The notes beneath the pieces are model-generated. The model was not told the DNA's origin. It ran no database searches and was given only the letters and a program-made list of their open reading frames with translations. The position numbers were made by a program, and so were the translations under genes. From NCBI RefSeq assembly GCF_003397705.1, contig NZ_QJVB01000002.1, positions 310,001 through 374,000 on the forward strand: 64,000 nucleotides of DNA, given 5' to 3'. This stretch comes from Gardnerella swidsinskii (lineage in GTDB: Bacteria > Actinomycetota > Actinomycetes > Actinomycetales > Bifidobacteriaceae). Positions 1 to 9,991 of the stretch are shown here, one piece after another. Numbering within the stretch: the first letter of the stretch is position 1; every line of letters begins with the position of its first letter.

Positions 1-2338
1 CACTGAACATACTATCAACAGAAAAGTAACGCTGCTTCCCTTCGTCATCCGTGTATACAGGTGTATCCGATTTTGTAAAAGCCTTATCGCTGAAATCTAA
101 TATAAGACTGTCGCCGCTTTCTGCTCCTGCATTGGAAAACATTGAACTAAGATTCGTAACTTTTGAAATATTCCACTTGCTTAAATCTGCAGCGCCGGTA
201 AGTTTTTTGCAATATGCAAACATGCTAGACATGTCCTTAACATTGCTAACATTCCACTTACTCAATCCACTTATATCAGTCAGCTTATCAAAATCAGAAC
301 CGCTAACCTCATGGCTGAACATGTTGCTCATGTCCGTGACACTGCGAACATTCCAATCACTTAATGCACTTATATCAGCCAATCCTTTTATACCAATAGG
401 ATTAGGATCATCTCCGGAACCGTAGATATCCGTAGCGCAACCGCTGAACATGCTGCTCATGTTCTTAACATTACTAACATTCCACTTTTCTAGACCTTTA
501 AGGTCACTCAAGCTATTACAACCGCTGAACATGCTACTCATGTCCGTGACACTGCTCTTATCATTCAACCACTTACTCAAAGACTCAAGACTAGTTAAAC
601 CATTACAACCGATGAACATGCTGTTCATGTTCTTAACACTGCCAACATCCCAACCACTCAAAGGTTCAAGACCAGTAAGACTGCCGCAATTGTTAAACAT
701 GTCATGCATGTCAGTAACACTGCCAACATTCCAACCGCTCAAAGGTTGAAGATCAGAAAGAAAACTGCAGTTATCGAACATTCTATACGTGCTAGTTAAT
801 TTGCTTGTACTGCTCTTACCGCTTGTCTTCCAATTAGATAATCCACTGATACTATCGAGGCTAGAGCATTCTGCAAACATGTCATCCATTTTTGTAACGT
901 TACTAACATTCCAATTTTCTAGGCCCTCAGTATTTTTAATCTTGTCGCACAGCGCAAACATTGCCATCATATATTCAACGTTCTTTACAGTCCACTTTTT
1001 CAAAAATCCAAGCGAACTCATACTCTTGCAGTATTCGAACATACCGATCATTGCCACAACGCTTTTAGTATCCCAACCTTCCAAACCAGTAAAATCTGTT
1101 ATGCTGGTGCAACCCTCAAACATTCTGTTCATGTTCATAACATTGCTAACATTCCACTTACGTAAAGGTTCAACAGAAGCAATCGCCATCTCACCTGCAT
1201 ACCCGTCTACTGGATTCAAAGCATCATGTTGATTTTGGTTCTTAATAATAGACGCGAACATTCCGGACATACTTCTAACATTGCTCACATCCCAATCTTC
1301 CAACCCTTTAAGCGATTTCAAGCTCATGCACCCCTCGAACATGCCCTCCATATTCGTAACATTGTCAACCTTCCAATTAGCCAAACCGCTAATATCTTCT
1401 AAACCAGTGCACCCCTCGAACATGCCCTCCATATTCGTAACCTTGCTCACATCCCAACCGCTCAAAAAACTAAAATCAGTTAATGAGGAATCCTTAAATA
1501 GATAGGACATATCTGTAACATAACTTATATCGAAATTGTTTATGCTATCAATGTTACTAATATTTTCCCCTGAAAAAAGACCCACACCATTCTTTGACAA
1601 ACGCCCGTACGCATACACTCTGCCTCTGTAAAAACCAAGCAATCCTTCTGTAGGAGAAAGTTTTTTTATTTCATTTATAATTTCACCAAACTCATCACCG
1701 TGATGATCAGCACTAACGGCACACTTGTCTGCTCCGGATGGAGGCTCGATTGAAAGAGTCTCGATTGTTTCACCTGAAGTTACTATGGCATTAGCCACGC
1801 AAGCAGGAAGCTTTTTAACTTCTTCTAGGGTTAATTTCTCACTATCACCGGAGACGCGATCTTGACTCTTAGCTTTTTGAGCGTCTTTGCTATCTTTTTT
1901 AGAAGCCTTGTCAGCATTTTTGTCAGCATTTTTGTCAGATTTACCAGATTTTACAGTATCTTTACTGGCATCTTTGCCAGCATTGCTGTTATCTACAGAC
2001 CCCCCCCCATTAGATTCATTACCAGTTTCCCCATTAGCTGCCCCATTAGCTGCCCCATCATTTCTCTTACCTTCTTTTTTATCTACCTCTTTAGCCTTAT
2101 CCCCTTTAACTTCTTTACCAGCTCCCTCTTTAACTTCTTTACCAGATCCCCCTTCACCCGACTTATTTTGACCCCTATTATTCTCGGCAGCAGCAGCGCC
2201 GGCAGCAGCAAACAATGGATTCTTCGTTACGTTGGCATAAGCCATCGCCGGCAACACGGTTACGCTTACAATCATAGAGACTAGGCATAAAACGGTGCCA
2301 ATTGCTGAAAGAATACGATGTTTCCTACTACCCATCAT
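1..2338 (-). CDS. BspA-like secreted DUF285-repeat protein (3' part outside window)
   Basis: The reading frame opens at an ATG at 2338, preceded by AGAGGAAG at good spacing, and stays open to the window edge (about 779 codons, C-terminus missing). A signal peptide covers roughly residues 1-35 (basic MMGSRKHR, hydrophobic core, cleavage near AMAYA). A charged Lys/Asp/Ser/Gly-rich linker follows to about residue 190. From nt 1500 down to nt 1 there are many 24-45-residue repeats of the type 'GLxxWNVSNVTNMxxMFxGCxSL', the signature of the BspA-type leucine-rich repeat (DUF285) seen in surface proteins of mucosal bacteria. A run of nine G on the coding strand (2000-2008) encodes Gly-Gly-Gly at codons 110-112. 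Adhesion or host binding is inferred from the family. Whether it ends in an LPXTG-type anchor cannot be seen. Confidence 0.85.
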   Translation of the reverse strand, partial: MMGSRKHRILSAIGTVLCLVSMIVSVTVLPAMAYANVTKNPLFAAAGAAAAENNRGQNKSGEGGSGKEVKEGAGKEVKGDKAKEVDKKEGKRNDGAANGAANGETGNESNGGGSVDNSNAGKDASKDTVKSGKSDKNADKNADKASKKDSKDAQKAKSQDRVSGDSEKLTLEEVKKLPACVANAIVTSGETIETLSIEPPSGADKCAVSADHHGDEFGEIINEIKKLSPTEGLLGFYRGRVYAYGRLSKNGVGLFSGENISNIDSINNFDISYVTDMSYLFKDSSLTDFSFLSGWDVSKVTNMEGMFEGCTGLEDISGLANWKVDNVTNMEGMFEGCMSLKSLKGLEDWDVSNVRSMSGMFASIIKNQNQHDALNPVDGYAGEMAIASVEPLRKWNVSNVMNMNRMFEGCTSITDFTGLEGWDTKSVVAMIGMFEYCKSMSSLGFLKKWTVKNVEYMMAMFALCDKIKNTEGLENWNVSNVTKMDDMFAECSSLDSISGLSNWKTSGKSSTSKLTSTYRMFDNCSFLSDLQPLSGWNVGSVTDMHDMFNNCGSLTGLEPLSGWDVGSVKNMNSMFIGCNGLTSLESLSKWLNDKSSVTDMSSMFSGCNSLSDLKGLEKWNVSNVKNMSSMFSGCATDIYGSGDDPNPIGIKGLADISALSDWNVRSVTDMSNMFSHEVSGSDFDKLTDISGLSKWNVSNVKDMSSMFAYCKKLTGAADLSKWNISKVTNLSSMFSNAGAESGDSLILDFSDKAFTKSDTPVYTDDEGKQRYFSVDSMFS
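2000..2008 (-). repeat. G9 homopolymer tract inside the BspA-like gene
   Basis: Nine consecutive C on the plus strand read as GGG GGG GGG in frame between Asn109 and Ser113 of the BspA-like protein. Gain or loss of one base would shift the frame before the repeat domain. The frame is intact at the present length. Confidence 0.9.
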
Positions 2339-2585
2339 CAAACTTCCTCTCAAATGTGAACGAATCCACAGCCAGCGCATAAACAGTATGCAAAACAAAT
2401 ACATACCCAAGACGGTTCACCGGCGAACGCAATCTTTACACATAACTATTCATAGTATACGCCTAAATGCGAAATTGGTATAACAACTTACTAATAACAA
2501 ATTTATACAGCAAATTTTTATAACAAATCGCCGCAACAAACGAAATCGCTATGACGAATATCCACAACAGCAAATTCGCATTATA

Positions 2586-3353
2586 TTACCGCAGGTTGCG
2601 CTTATAAATTTCAGCCATACCTTTGAAAATCAAGTCAGGATCGTAAAAGTCAATCGTTTTCACGTCTTTTTCAAACAATCTACCCAATCCGCCAGTAGCA
2701 ATTACCTTAAACGGCTCACCAATCTCCGTCTTAAACTGTTCTATTGTGCGCTCAATTCCACCCAAGAAGCTGTAATATAATCCAGCTTGCATTGCGAGTT
2801 TAGTAGATTTTGCAAGAACAGACTGCGGTCTAGCTATTTCCACTTCTGGAAGCTGAGCCGTGTTATCCCAAAGTGCCGCAGCTGCAGTACGAATACCTGT
2901 GCAAATAAGTCCGCAAGTAATAGCACCACTTTTATCTATATAGTTGTAAGTTGTTGCCGTACCAAAATCAATAACTAGTACAGATCCTCCATACTCACTA
3001 AACGCACCAACGCAATCAGCTAAACAATCCGCACCAAGAGTTCTTGGCTCATCAATACGAATATTCATACCGGTTTTAACACCAGGTCCTACAATCATAG
3101 GATCAATATGAAGAAATTTGATAATACTAGCGCGGAATGAATGCATAACTTTCGGCACAACAGAAGCAACGATAACATCTTCAACATCGTTTATTGTAAA
3201 TCCGCTTAAATGCAAAAATTGTGCAATCATAATGCCATACTCGTCTGATGTATGATTAGACTTTGTTGTCATACGATAAGTGCCAACAATTCGGTTATTT
3301 TCCAAAAAACCCAGCACAATATTCGTATTACCAATGTCTACTGCTAATAACAT
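2586..3353 (-). CDS. coaX: Type III pantothenate kinase
   Basis: This cytosolic enzyme phosphorylates pantothenate with ATP, the first step of coenzyme A synthesis. The 255-residue product has the type III features of the ASKHA fold: the N-terminal phosphate loop MLLAVDIGNTNIVLGF with Asp6, the GADCLADCVGA segment near residue 107, and VIDFGTATTYN near residue 125. Length matches the CoaX family. The start is the ATG at 3353, with AGG-type pairing a few bases upstream. The gene lies downstream of the sugar-binding lipoprotein gene in the same direction with a 182-bp gap, so its own promoter is possible. No lesion is visible. Confidence 0.93.
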   Translation of the reverse strand: MLLAVDIGNTNIVLGFLENNRIVGTYRMTTKSNHTSDEYGIMIAQFLHLSGFTINDVEDVIVASVVPKVMHSFRASIIKFLHIDPMIVGPGVKTGMNIRIDEPRTLGADCLADCVGAFSEYGGSVLVIDFGTATTYNYIDKSGAITCGLICTGIRTAAAALWDNTAQLPEVEIARPQSVLAKSTKLAMQAGLYYSFLGGIERTIEQFKTEIGEPFKVIATGGLGRLFEKDVKTIDFYDPDLIFKGMAEIYKRNLR

Positions 3354-3535
3354 GTGTGCCTACTTCCTATATTGGCATTTACGGATTAATTAAGTTAATC
3401 TGCAATCACGTGCGCACGTATTGTATGTGTATGTATACTATCCTATTGTATTTATACTACTTTTGCTAATAATCTTACTTTTACGCAAAATTAAGCTGCT
3501 TTTACGAAATCACTTAATTGTAATAAGTTACGAAA

Positions 3536-4978
3536 TTATCTAACTACAAATCCTTGATTGTAACCATATTCTTGAAGATCTTTTTCCCACAATAAAAGAC
3601 CATCTTTTAAAGAAATACGTTTACCAGGATCATCTGGAAGCCACAATTTACTTCCATCATCTTGAGTAACACCAGCATCAATCATGGCTTGCACGTTTAA
3701 TCTAGCTAAAGATTTAACACTCCAGTCATATGCTCGACCCATAGTTGCTCTAAAATCACTTCGCGAGTACACTTCAAAAGGTAAATACCTGTATCCCGTA
3801 TCCACGCGATTAGCGGCATCTGCAAATACACGATTAAACTTCTGACCGCCAAAATAAGGTATATCAATGCCTCGTGAATCACGAATAGTAGCTCTATCTA
3901 AAAATGACTTATCTCTAAGCGTAACAACATCTGCAGGAAACGCTCCACCATTGACACGAGTACGAATTCCATGCATATCATGGCATACAAAATTCACAAA
4001 TCGCATTGCTGCTTCAGGCTTACGACTCGATTTAAGCACAGATAACGAAGAACCGCCCATTTCTGCATTACGCTTTTCTCCGTGCATAGTTGGCACATTC
4101 GTCACCTTCCACAATCCTGCAGTTCCAGGCACATTTTCCAGAAGCAAAGACGGCATCCAGGCTCCTGAGAAAACAGAAGCAATTTTTCCAGCTCCAACAC
4201 CGTTCTTCCAGCGTTGACTCCAAGTTGTAGTTCTAATGTCAATCAAGCCTTCATCAATCATTGATTGCCAGAACTTTGTGAACTCTTCAGTACCCTTATC
4301 TTTACTCAATCTAACAGTAACTGTTTTCCCATCATGAGAAGTCATAAACGGGTGTCCACCTGCAAGCCAAATCATAGCGTTATAAAAACTTGCGTCACCT
4401 GAGTCTGCTGCAATATACACACCGATATCTTTAAGCTTACGAGCAGCATGACGGTAATCTTCCCAAGTGTGTATTTTTGTGGCATCTACACCAGCCTGCT
4501 TAAATACGTCATCATTATAAAACCAAGCCATTGGGCCAGAATCCATTGGTAAACCGTAAACACGTCCACCAAGTTGCACAGAAGACCATGTTCCAGGAGT
4601 ATAGAAAGTGCGAGTATTTTTCACACGATCAGTAATATCTAAAAGCTGTCCACTTACCGCATATTGCGGAAGAGCAAAATATTCTAATTGAACAACATCT
4701 GGCATACCATAGCCATCTTGAATAGCGCTATTAAGATTGCTATATCCGCTAGTATCCTTTACAGTTACGTGAACATCCGGATTATGTAGTTCAAATTCTT
4801 CAGCAAGTCGTTTCATGCTTGGTTCCCAAGACCAAACACTAATTTGAGTTCTAGAATCTTTAGTTCCGCATCCGCAAGAAAATAGCAAAGAAAAAACACA
4901 AAGTATCGAAAAAAGCAAGCGTCCAAAATGATTGCGTTGTTGCAAAATTCTTGCAAATGCAGACATAAGATTTGCCAT
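3536..4978 (-). CDS. Extracellular solute-binding lipoprotein, sugar type
   Basis: This 480-residue protein resembles family 1 extracellular solute-binding proteins of carbohydrate ABC transporters. The N-terminus has a hydrophobic stretch (residues 20-34) ending in LLFSCGC, a usable lipobox with Cys35 as the likely lipidated residue. The mature part has typical binding-protein segments such as 'ISVWSWEPSMKRLAEEF' and 'VYGLPMDSGPMAWFYNDDVFKQAG'. No permease or ATPase gene is next to it, so it is an orphan that would need partners encoded elsewhere. It starts 34 bp after the end of glmS in the same direction, which suggests co-transcription. The substrate cannot be read from the sequence. Confidence 0.85.
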   Translation of the reverse strand: MANLMSAFARILQQRNHFGRLLFSILCVFSLLFSCGCGTKDSRTQISVWSWEPSMKRLAEEFELHNPDVHVTVKDTSGYSNLNSAIQDGYGMPDVVQLEYFALPQYAVSGQLLDITDRVKNTRTFYTPGTWSSVQLGGRVYGLPMDSGPMAWFYNDDVFKQAGVDATKIHTWEDYRHAARKLKDIGVYIAADSGDASFYNAMIWLAGGHPFMTSHDGKTVTVRLSKDKGTEEFTKFWQSMIDEGLIDIRTTTWSQRWKNGVGAGKIASVFSGAWMPSLLLENVPGTAGLWKVTNVPTMHGEKRNAEMGGSSLSVLKSSRKPEAAMRFVNFVCHDMHGIRTRVNGGAFPADVVTLRDKSFLDRATIRDSRGIDIPYFGGQKFNRVFADAANRVDTGYRYLPFEVYSRSDFRATMGRAYDWSVKSLARLNVQAMIDAGVTQDDGSKLWLPDDPGKRISLKDGLLLWEKDLQEYGYNQGFVVR

Positions 4979-5012
4979 CCGTTACTTTGTGTTACTCAAC
5001 GTTGTTATGCGC

Positions 5013-6920
5013 TTACTCAACAGTTACAGACTTTGCAAGATTACGAGGCTTATCAACATCATAACCTTTTAACTTTGCCATATCCATTGCAAATAATTGC
5101 AATGCAACTACATCTACAAGAGGACTTAGCAAAGTTGCACATTTAGGACGCCAGAACACAATATCTGCATAGCGAGAAGCATCTGGATCACCCTCTTCTG
5201 CAACAGCTATAGTGAAAGCTCCGCGCGCTTTAACTTCTTCAATTCCAGAAATAACTTTCGCATGAAGCACATCACGACCGCGAGAAGATGGCACAATCAC
5301 AACTACCGGCTCACCTTCATCTACAAGCGCAATAGGACCGTGCTTAAGCTCACCTGCAGCAAAACCTTCAGTAAAGGTATACGCAATTTCTTTAAGCTTC
5401 AACGCACCTTCTAGCGCAACAGGATAGCCAACATGTCGACCTAAGAAAAGGAAAGATTTAGCTTCCAGAGTATGCTCAGCAGCTTTCATAATTGATTCAG
5501 ATTGTGCATCAAGTACATGCTGAATTTTATCCGGCATCTCTTTTAATTGCGCAACGATTTGCTGAATTTCGTCGCGATACATAGTGCCTTTTACTTGCGC
5601 CAAAAACAGACCAAGCATATAGGCTGCAACTATTTGCGCAACAAAAGCTTTAGTAGATGCAACTGCTATTTCGGGACCTGCATGCGTGTAAAGAACTGCA
5701 TCAGATTCGCGCGGAATGCTAGAACCTTGCGTATTGCAAATTGCAAGAACCCTACTTCCCTGCTCGCGCGCGTGACGCAAAGCCATAAGAGTGTCCATTG
5801 TTTCGCCAGACTGCGATATTGCAACCACCAATGTTCGATGCGTCAAAATAGGGTCACGGTAGCGAAACTCGTGCGCAAGCTCCACCTCAACCGGCACGCG
5901 CACCCAGTGCTCAATAGCATATTTTGCAACCAATCCGGCATAACTTGCAGTTCCGCAAGCAACAACAATAATTTTATCTATTGAACGCAAAACATCTTGG
6001 CTAATATGCACTTCGTCAAGAACAATATTTCCTTGCGCATCAAAGCGACCTCGCAAAGTGTCAGCGACAGCATGCGGATCCTCATGAATTTCCTTATCCA
6101 TAAAGGAATCCCAACCGCCTTTTTCTACTGCAGAAGCATCCCAATCAACCGTAAAACAAGTAGGATTTTTAACAATATTATTGTCAAAATCAGTTAGAAG
6201 CAAAGATGCTTTGCCACTGCCATCTACATCTCCAATGCACACAGCTTGATCTTGACCAACTTCCAAGACTCGATCCGTATAAGCAACAAAAGCTGCAACG
6301 TCAGAGCCAAGGAAATATTCACCGTCTCCAAGACCTACGACCAAAGGCGAATCGTGACGAACAGCAGCCACAATACCAGGCTGACGAACGTCAACAGCAA
6401 GTAATGTGAAAGCTCCTTTTAACATTTTTGCAGTACGACGAAGAGCTGTAAATAAATCCGGCTTGCCAGTTTCGTCTACAATATCATTCGCAATTTTACC
6501 AAGTAATTTTGCAGCAACTTCAGTATCTGTTTGAGAAGAAAATTCGTATCCTTCTTCGTGAAGCTGCTCTTTTAATACAACAGCATTTTCAATAATGCCG
6601 TTATGAATAAGCGCGATTTTGCCATCTGCACTAGTATGAGGATGCGCATTAGTGTCACAAGGAGCACCATTAGTAGCCCAACGAGTATGACCAATAGCTG
6701 CACTCGCCTCAGGCATAGGATTTGCATCAATATCATTGCGAAGAACAGATAAACGACCAGCTTTCTTTCGCACAGTCGCACATTTCATTCCAGGAGCAAC
6801 TAAAGCTACGCCCGAAGAGTCATATCCGCGATATTCTAGACGCTCTAACCCACCTAAACAAACTTCTAAAGGTTTTGCACAAACTTTTCCAAAACCTGCG
6901 TATCCTACAATGCCACACAT
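5013..6920 (-). CDS. glmS: Glutamine-fructose-6-phosphate aminotransferase (isomerizing)
   Basis: GlmS makes glucosamine-6-phosphate from fructose-6-phosphate and glutamine, the entry step to peptidoglycan amino sugars. The 635-residue product starts MCGIVGYAG, so Cys2 becomes the N-terminal nucleophile of the glutaminase domain after Met removal. Two SIS sugar-isomerase domains follow (for example 'VACGTASYAG' and 'AISQSGETMDTL', later 'FLGRHVGYPVALEGALKLKE'). The C-terminus ends in the typical DKPRNLAKSVTVE. No ribozyme-like leader is apparent in the short 95-bp gap upstream. It precedes the sugar-binding lipoprotein gene by 34 bp. Confidence 0.97.
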   Translation of the reverse strand: MCGIVGYAGFGKVCAKPLEVCLGGLERLEYRGYDSSGVALVAPGMKCATVRKKAGRLSVLRNDIDANPMPEASAAIGHTRWATNGAPCDTNAHPHTSADGKIALIHNGIIENAVVLKEQLHEEGYEFSSQTDTEVAAKLLGKIANDIVDETGKPDLFTALRRTAKMLKGAFTLLAVDVRQPGIVAAVRHDSPLVVGLGDGEYFLGSDVAAFVAYTDRVLEVGQDQAVCIGDVDGSGKASLLLTDFDNNIVKNPTCFTVDWDASAVEKGGWDSFMDKEIHEDPHAVADTLRGRFDAQGNIVLDEVHISQDVLRSIDKIIVVACGTASYAGLVAKYAIEHWVRVPVEVELAHEFRYRDPILTHRTLVVAISQSGETMDTLMALRHAREQGSRVLAICNTQGSSIPRESDAVLYTHAGPEIAVASTKAFVAQIVAAYMLGLFLAQVKGTMYRDEIQQIVAQLKEMPDKIQHVLDAQSESIMKAAEHTLEAKSFLFLGRHVGYPVALEGALKLKEIAYTFTEGFAAGELKHGPIALVDEGEPVVVIVPSSRGRDVLHAKVISGIEEVKARGAFTIAVAEEGDPDASRYADIVFWRPKCATLLSPLVDVVALQLFAMDMAKLKGYDVDKPRNLAKSVTVE

Positions 6921-7015
6921 AATCTTCTATTGTACGTTATGCGAGCGAGCGCACGCCAGAGAAGCACACAAAAACTATGCAAAACTACATAAATAAGATA
7001 CGTTTCTTACGTAAA

Positions 7016-7804
7016 TTACAATACGTGATTTAGGAAATCTTTAAAACGATCAGTTTGCGGACTAGTAATAATATCTGCACTACCCTGCTCAACTATGACA
7101 CCGCCATCCATAAACACAACCTGATCTGCAACCTCACGCGCAAAACCAATTTCGTGAGTTACTACAATCATAGTCATGCCATCTTTAGCAAGATTTCGCA
7201 TAACGGTTAACACCTCACCTACAAGCTCTGGATCTAACGCGGATGTTGGCTCGTCAAATAGCATAATTTCCGGTTTCATAGCAAGAGCGCGAGCAATTGC
7301 AACGCGCTGCTGCTGACCGCCTGAAAGTTCTGCAGGATAATGGTTCATACGCTCATCCATGCCAACTCGCTTTAGTTCTTCAATAGCTAAATCGCGCGCT
7401 TCTTGAGCTTTCATATGCATAACATGAACAGGAGCTTCCATAACGTTCTCTAAAGCCGTCATATGAGGGAATAAATTAAAACGCTGGAATACCATGCCAA
7501 GCTTCGCACGCTGTTGAGCAATTTCTTTGTCGTTAAGAGCCTGCAGGCACTTCTCACCTTTATGCATTACTTGCTTTACACCGATGCGCTCGCCATAAAT
7601 ACTTATACTTCCTGCAGTCAAAGTTTCTAATTGATTAATTAAACGCAATAACGTCGATTTTCCAGAACCGGACGGACCCAAAATAACTGTTACGCTACCT
7701 GGGTTCACCGTCATATTAATACCGTTAAGTACATGCAATTGACCGAAAGATTTTTGCACATCGTTAATAGCAACCGCAGGAAGATTAGATTTTGCTTCTA
7801 CCAT
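7016..7804 (-). CDS. Polar amino-acid ABC transporter, ATPase subunit (GlnQ-like)
   Basis: This 262-residue ABC ATPase energises amino-acid uptake at the inner face of the membrane. Visible motifs are Walker [10 protein letters not shown] (43-51), the Q-loop at Gln107 ([12 protein letters not shown]), signature [14 protein letters not shown] (160-173), Walker [13 protein letters not shown] (180-191) and the H-loop VVTHEIGFA. These match the GlnQ/HisP group. It is the last gene of a three-gene set with the permease and the binding protein upstream, 85 bp after the permease. Glutamate, glutamine or another polar amino acid is the likely substrate, but the sequence does not decide. Confidence 0.93.
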   Translation of the reverse strand: MVEAKSNLPAVAINDVQKSFGQLHVLNGINMTVNPGSVTVILGPSGSGKSTLLRLINQLETLTAGSISIYGERIGVKQVMHKGEKCLQALNDKEIAQQRAKLGMVFQRFNLFPHMTALENVMEAPVHVMHMKAQEARDLAIEELKRVGMDERMNHYPAELSGGQQQRVAIARALAMKPEIMLFDEPTSALDPELVGEVLTVMRNLAKDGMTMIVVTHEIGFAREVADQVVFMDGGVIVEQGSADIITSPQTDRFKDFLNHVL

Positions 7805-7889
7805 TTATTCACATCCAATTTGTTTGTTTCATGCAAAATTTAAAGTTTACAAAGAAAAATATTTAAAATTTAAGCTATTATGCGCTTAT

Positions 7890-8903
7890 TTAAGCATTAA
7901 ATCCGAGCATAGCAGCATCATTTCGTCCTTTAACATTTTTCCGTTTAGCATCTAATGATTGATCGCCGCGCTGATCAGAATCAGTATTAAGTTGAGCATG
8001 TTTTACAATATCTCTTGCTTCAAAGCCTTTAGCAAAATGCTTCTCGAGCATGTATTGCAAAACCATCAAAATGGAAGTAATAATCAAATACCAAATACTC
8101 GCAACAAGAAGAAGCGGAATTGGTTTATAGATACGGTTAGCAATAGCATTTGTAGCAAATTGCAATTCAAGAGTAAACGGAACTGCAAGAACTAACGAAG
8201 TCGTTTTTAGCATACCGATTGTTTCGTTACCAAGCGGAGGAACAATAATACGCATTGCTTGAGGAAGAATTACACGCCTCATAGTTAAAGCTCTACCCAT
8301 TCCAAGAGCCTTAGCAGCTTCAACTTGTCCACTATCAACGGCTTCCAATCCTGCTCGAACAATTTCCGACAAATAAGCGGATTCATTCAAAGACAAACCA
8401 ACTACAGCAGCAGTAAGAGAAGTCATAATTACATTAGAATCAATAGACCAAAATTCTACAGAAGTAAAAGGAATGCCAATACTAATTCTCGGCACAAGCA
8501 CTGCAAACATGCCCCAAAATACAAGCTGCGTATAAACAGGAGTACCACGGAAAAACCAAATAAAGAACCAACTTACGCCACGAAGCACAGGATTAACTGA
8601 CTTGCGCATCATCGCTAAGCCTACAGCAAACACGATTGAAATTACCATAGCAATTAGCGTAAGAAGTAACGTCCAGCCAATACCAGAAAGCACGTTATCG
8701 CTTATTAAATATATTCCGACTACTTGCCATTCAAAACGAGGGTTAGTAATAATACTGTAAAGAAGCGAACATGCTATTACAGCTACAATGACTCCGGCAA
8801 TAATAGGTCCTGGCTTTTTTACTGGCAAAATACGTTCAGAGTTAGTTACTCCGGACTTGCTCTTAGCAGAGTTACCAATTAAAGAATTCAAAATATGCTC
8901 CAA
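7890..8903 (-). CDS. Polar amino-acid ABC transporter, permease
   Basis: This 337-residue membrane protein belongs to the HisM/GlnP permease family. Several hydrophobic segments are evident (for example 'GPIIAGVIVAVIACSLLYSI' and 'GIGWTLLLTLIAMVISIVFAVG'). The cytoplasmic EAA loop that docks onto the ATPase reads 'EAAKALGMGRALTMRRVILPQAMRIIVPPLGNE' in pieces. Both the N-terminus and the last 40 residues are hydrophilic and longer than usual; the tail is charged. The gene sits between its binding protein and ATPase genes. A hairpin at 8941-8974 separates it from the binding-protein gene and could lower expression of the permease relative to the binding protein. Confidence 0.92.
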   Translation of the reverse strand: MEHILNSLIGNSAKSKSGVTNSERILPVKKPGPIIAGVIVAVIACSLLYSIITNPRFEWQVVGIYLISDNVLSGIGWTLLLTLIAMVISIVFAVGLAMMRKSVNPVLRGVSWFFIWFFRGTPVYTQLVFWGMFAVLVPRISIGIPFTSVEFWSIDSNVIMTSLTAAVVGLSLNESAYLSEIVRAGLEAVDSGQVEAAKALGMGRALTMRRVILPQAMRIIVPPLGNETIGMLKTTSLVLAVPFTLELQFATNAIANRIYKPIPLLLVASIWYLIITSILMVLQYMLEKHFAKGFEARDIVKHAQLNTDSDQRGDQSLDAKRKNVKGRNDAAMLGFNA

Positions 8904-8940
8904 TAAGTACGTTTATACAAAAACAGCAAAGTAAAGAAAC

Positions 8941-8974
8941 AATCTGAGCCGAGAATTCAATCACGACTCAGATT
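8941..8974 (-). terminator. Intercistronic hairpin after the amino-acid binding protein gene
   Basis: Arms AATCTGAG and CTCAGATT pair perfectly around an 18-nt loop in which CGAG/TCG can extend the stem. On the minus strand it is followed by GTTTCTTT. It may be a weak terminator or an mRNA-stabilising hairpin between the binding-protein and permease genes. Confidence 0.5.
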
Positions 8975-9035
8975 AACAATATCATTTTAGATAATTATTC
9001 AATTATTTGATAGCTAAAGTTTCATAGCTAAAGTT

Positions 9036-9944
9036 TTATAGTTTTGGATTAACTACAGACTTTTCAATAGCAACATCTTCAACGCCCCACTTCTTCAAGA
9101 TATCCTTGTAGACGCCGGACTTCATAAGCTTATCAATGCCAGCTTTTACAGCCTTCAGCATCGCTGCATCACCCTTTTTAACAGCCGCTCCCATTGGTTC
9201 AGAATCCTTGCTATTTTCCAAAATTTCAAGCTTTCCAGGATTCTTAATTGAAGCGTAACCTGCAACAGGAGTATCTGCATACATAACATCAGCGCGACCG
9301 GAAAGAAGTGCGGTAGTTGCGTCAGTTTGCTCCTTGAAGCTCATGATTTCAAGAGGCTTATTTCCTTTAGCTGCGCACTGTTTCTTTGCTTCTTCCATAA
9401 TAGGTTCGCCAACAGTTCCAGTTTCCAAAGTTACTTTCTTGCCACAAAGGTTCTTTGGATCTACTTTAGTAGGATTTCCCTTACGCACTTCAAAAGACAA
9501 ACCTGCGTTTGCATAAGTAATAAAGTCTACAGACTTCATACGTTCAGCATTTACTGTAAAACCAGAAATACCAACATTATATTTGCTTCCTATTGCTGGA
9601 ATAATTGAGTCAAACTGAGCATGCATAATTTTTGCTTTTAAGCCCATGACCTTTGCAAGAGCCTTCGAAAAATCAATTTCGTAACCTACAGGAGTTTTAC
9701 CGTCTGCAGCAAAGAATTCTGCAGGGGCATAACTTACGTTTACACCAACAGTTAACTCTCCTGTTTTTGCAACTGGTGCTGGTACCAAGGCTGCAACAGC
9801 ATCATCTTTTTGCACATGACTTACATCATAGCTACGAGCAACATCAGGGTCTGCTTCTTTAGAATCAGCAGGTCCACATGCAGCAATACTGCCAATCATT
9901 ACTAAAGATGCAACAATAGCAACAGGCTTCATAGATTTAAACAT
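9036..9944 (-). CDS. Polar amino-acid ABC transporter, binding lipoprotein
   Basis: This is a family 3 extracellular solute-binding protein that captures an amino acid outside the cell. The frame is open from an ATG at 9959, but that codon lies within the ribosome-binding sequence AGGAGAAG. The ATG at 9944 (MFKSMKPV) has correct spacing to it, so I take 302 residues. A lipoprotein signal ends at IAAC with Cys23. Family segments include 'GELTVGVNVSYAPAEFFAADG' in pieces, 'VGYEIDFSKALAKVMG' and 'VGISGFTVNAERMKSVDFITYANAG'. It is the first gene of the transporter operon, and a 16-bp palindrome lies about 48 bp upstream of the start. Confidence 0.93.
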   Translation of the reverse strand: MFKSMKPVAIVASLVMIGSIAACGPADSKEADPDVARSYDVSHVQKDDAVAALVPAPVAKTGELTVGVNVSYAPAEFFAADGKTPVGYEIDFSKALAKVMGLKAKIMHAQFDSIIPAIGSKYNVGISGFTVNAERMKSVDFITYANAGLSFEVRKGNPTKVDPKNLCGKKVTLETGTVGEPIMEEAKKQCAAKGNKPLEIMSFKEQTDATTALLSGRADVMYADTPVAGYASIKNPGKLEILENSKDSEPMGAAVKKGDAAMLKAVKAGIDKLMKSGVYKDILKKWGVEDVAIEKSVVNPKL

Positions 9945-9991
9945 AGTTCTTCTCCTCATGTATGTACTAAGAATCTATAATTTGCATTAAT

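Noticed and set aside
6921-7015. glmS ribozyme
   Set aside because: The gap upstream of glmS is too short and lacks any recognisable ribozyme core.
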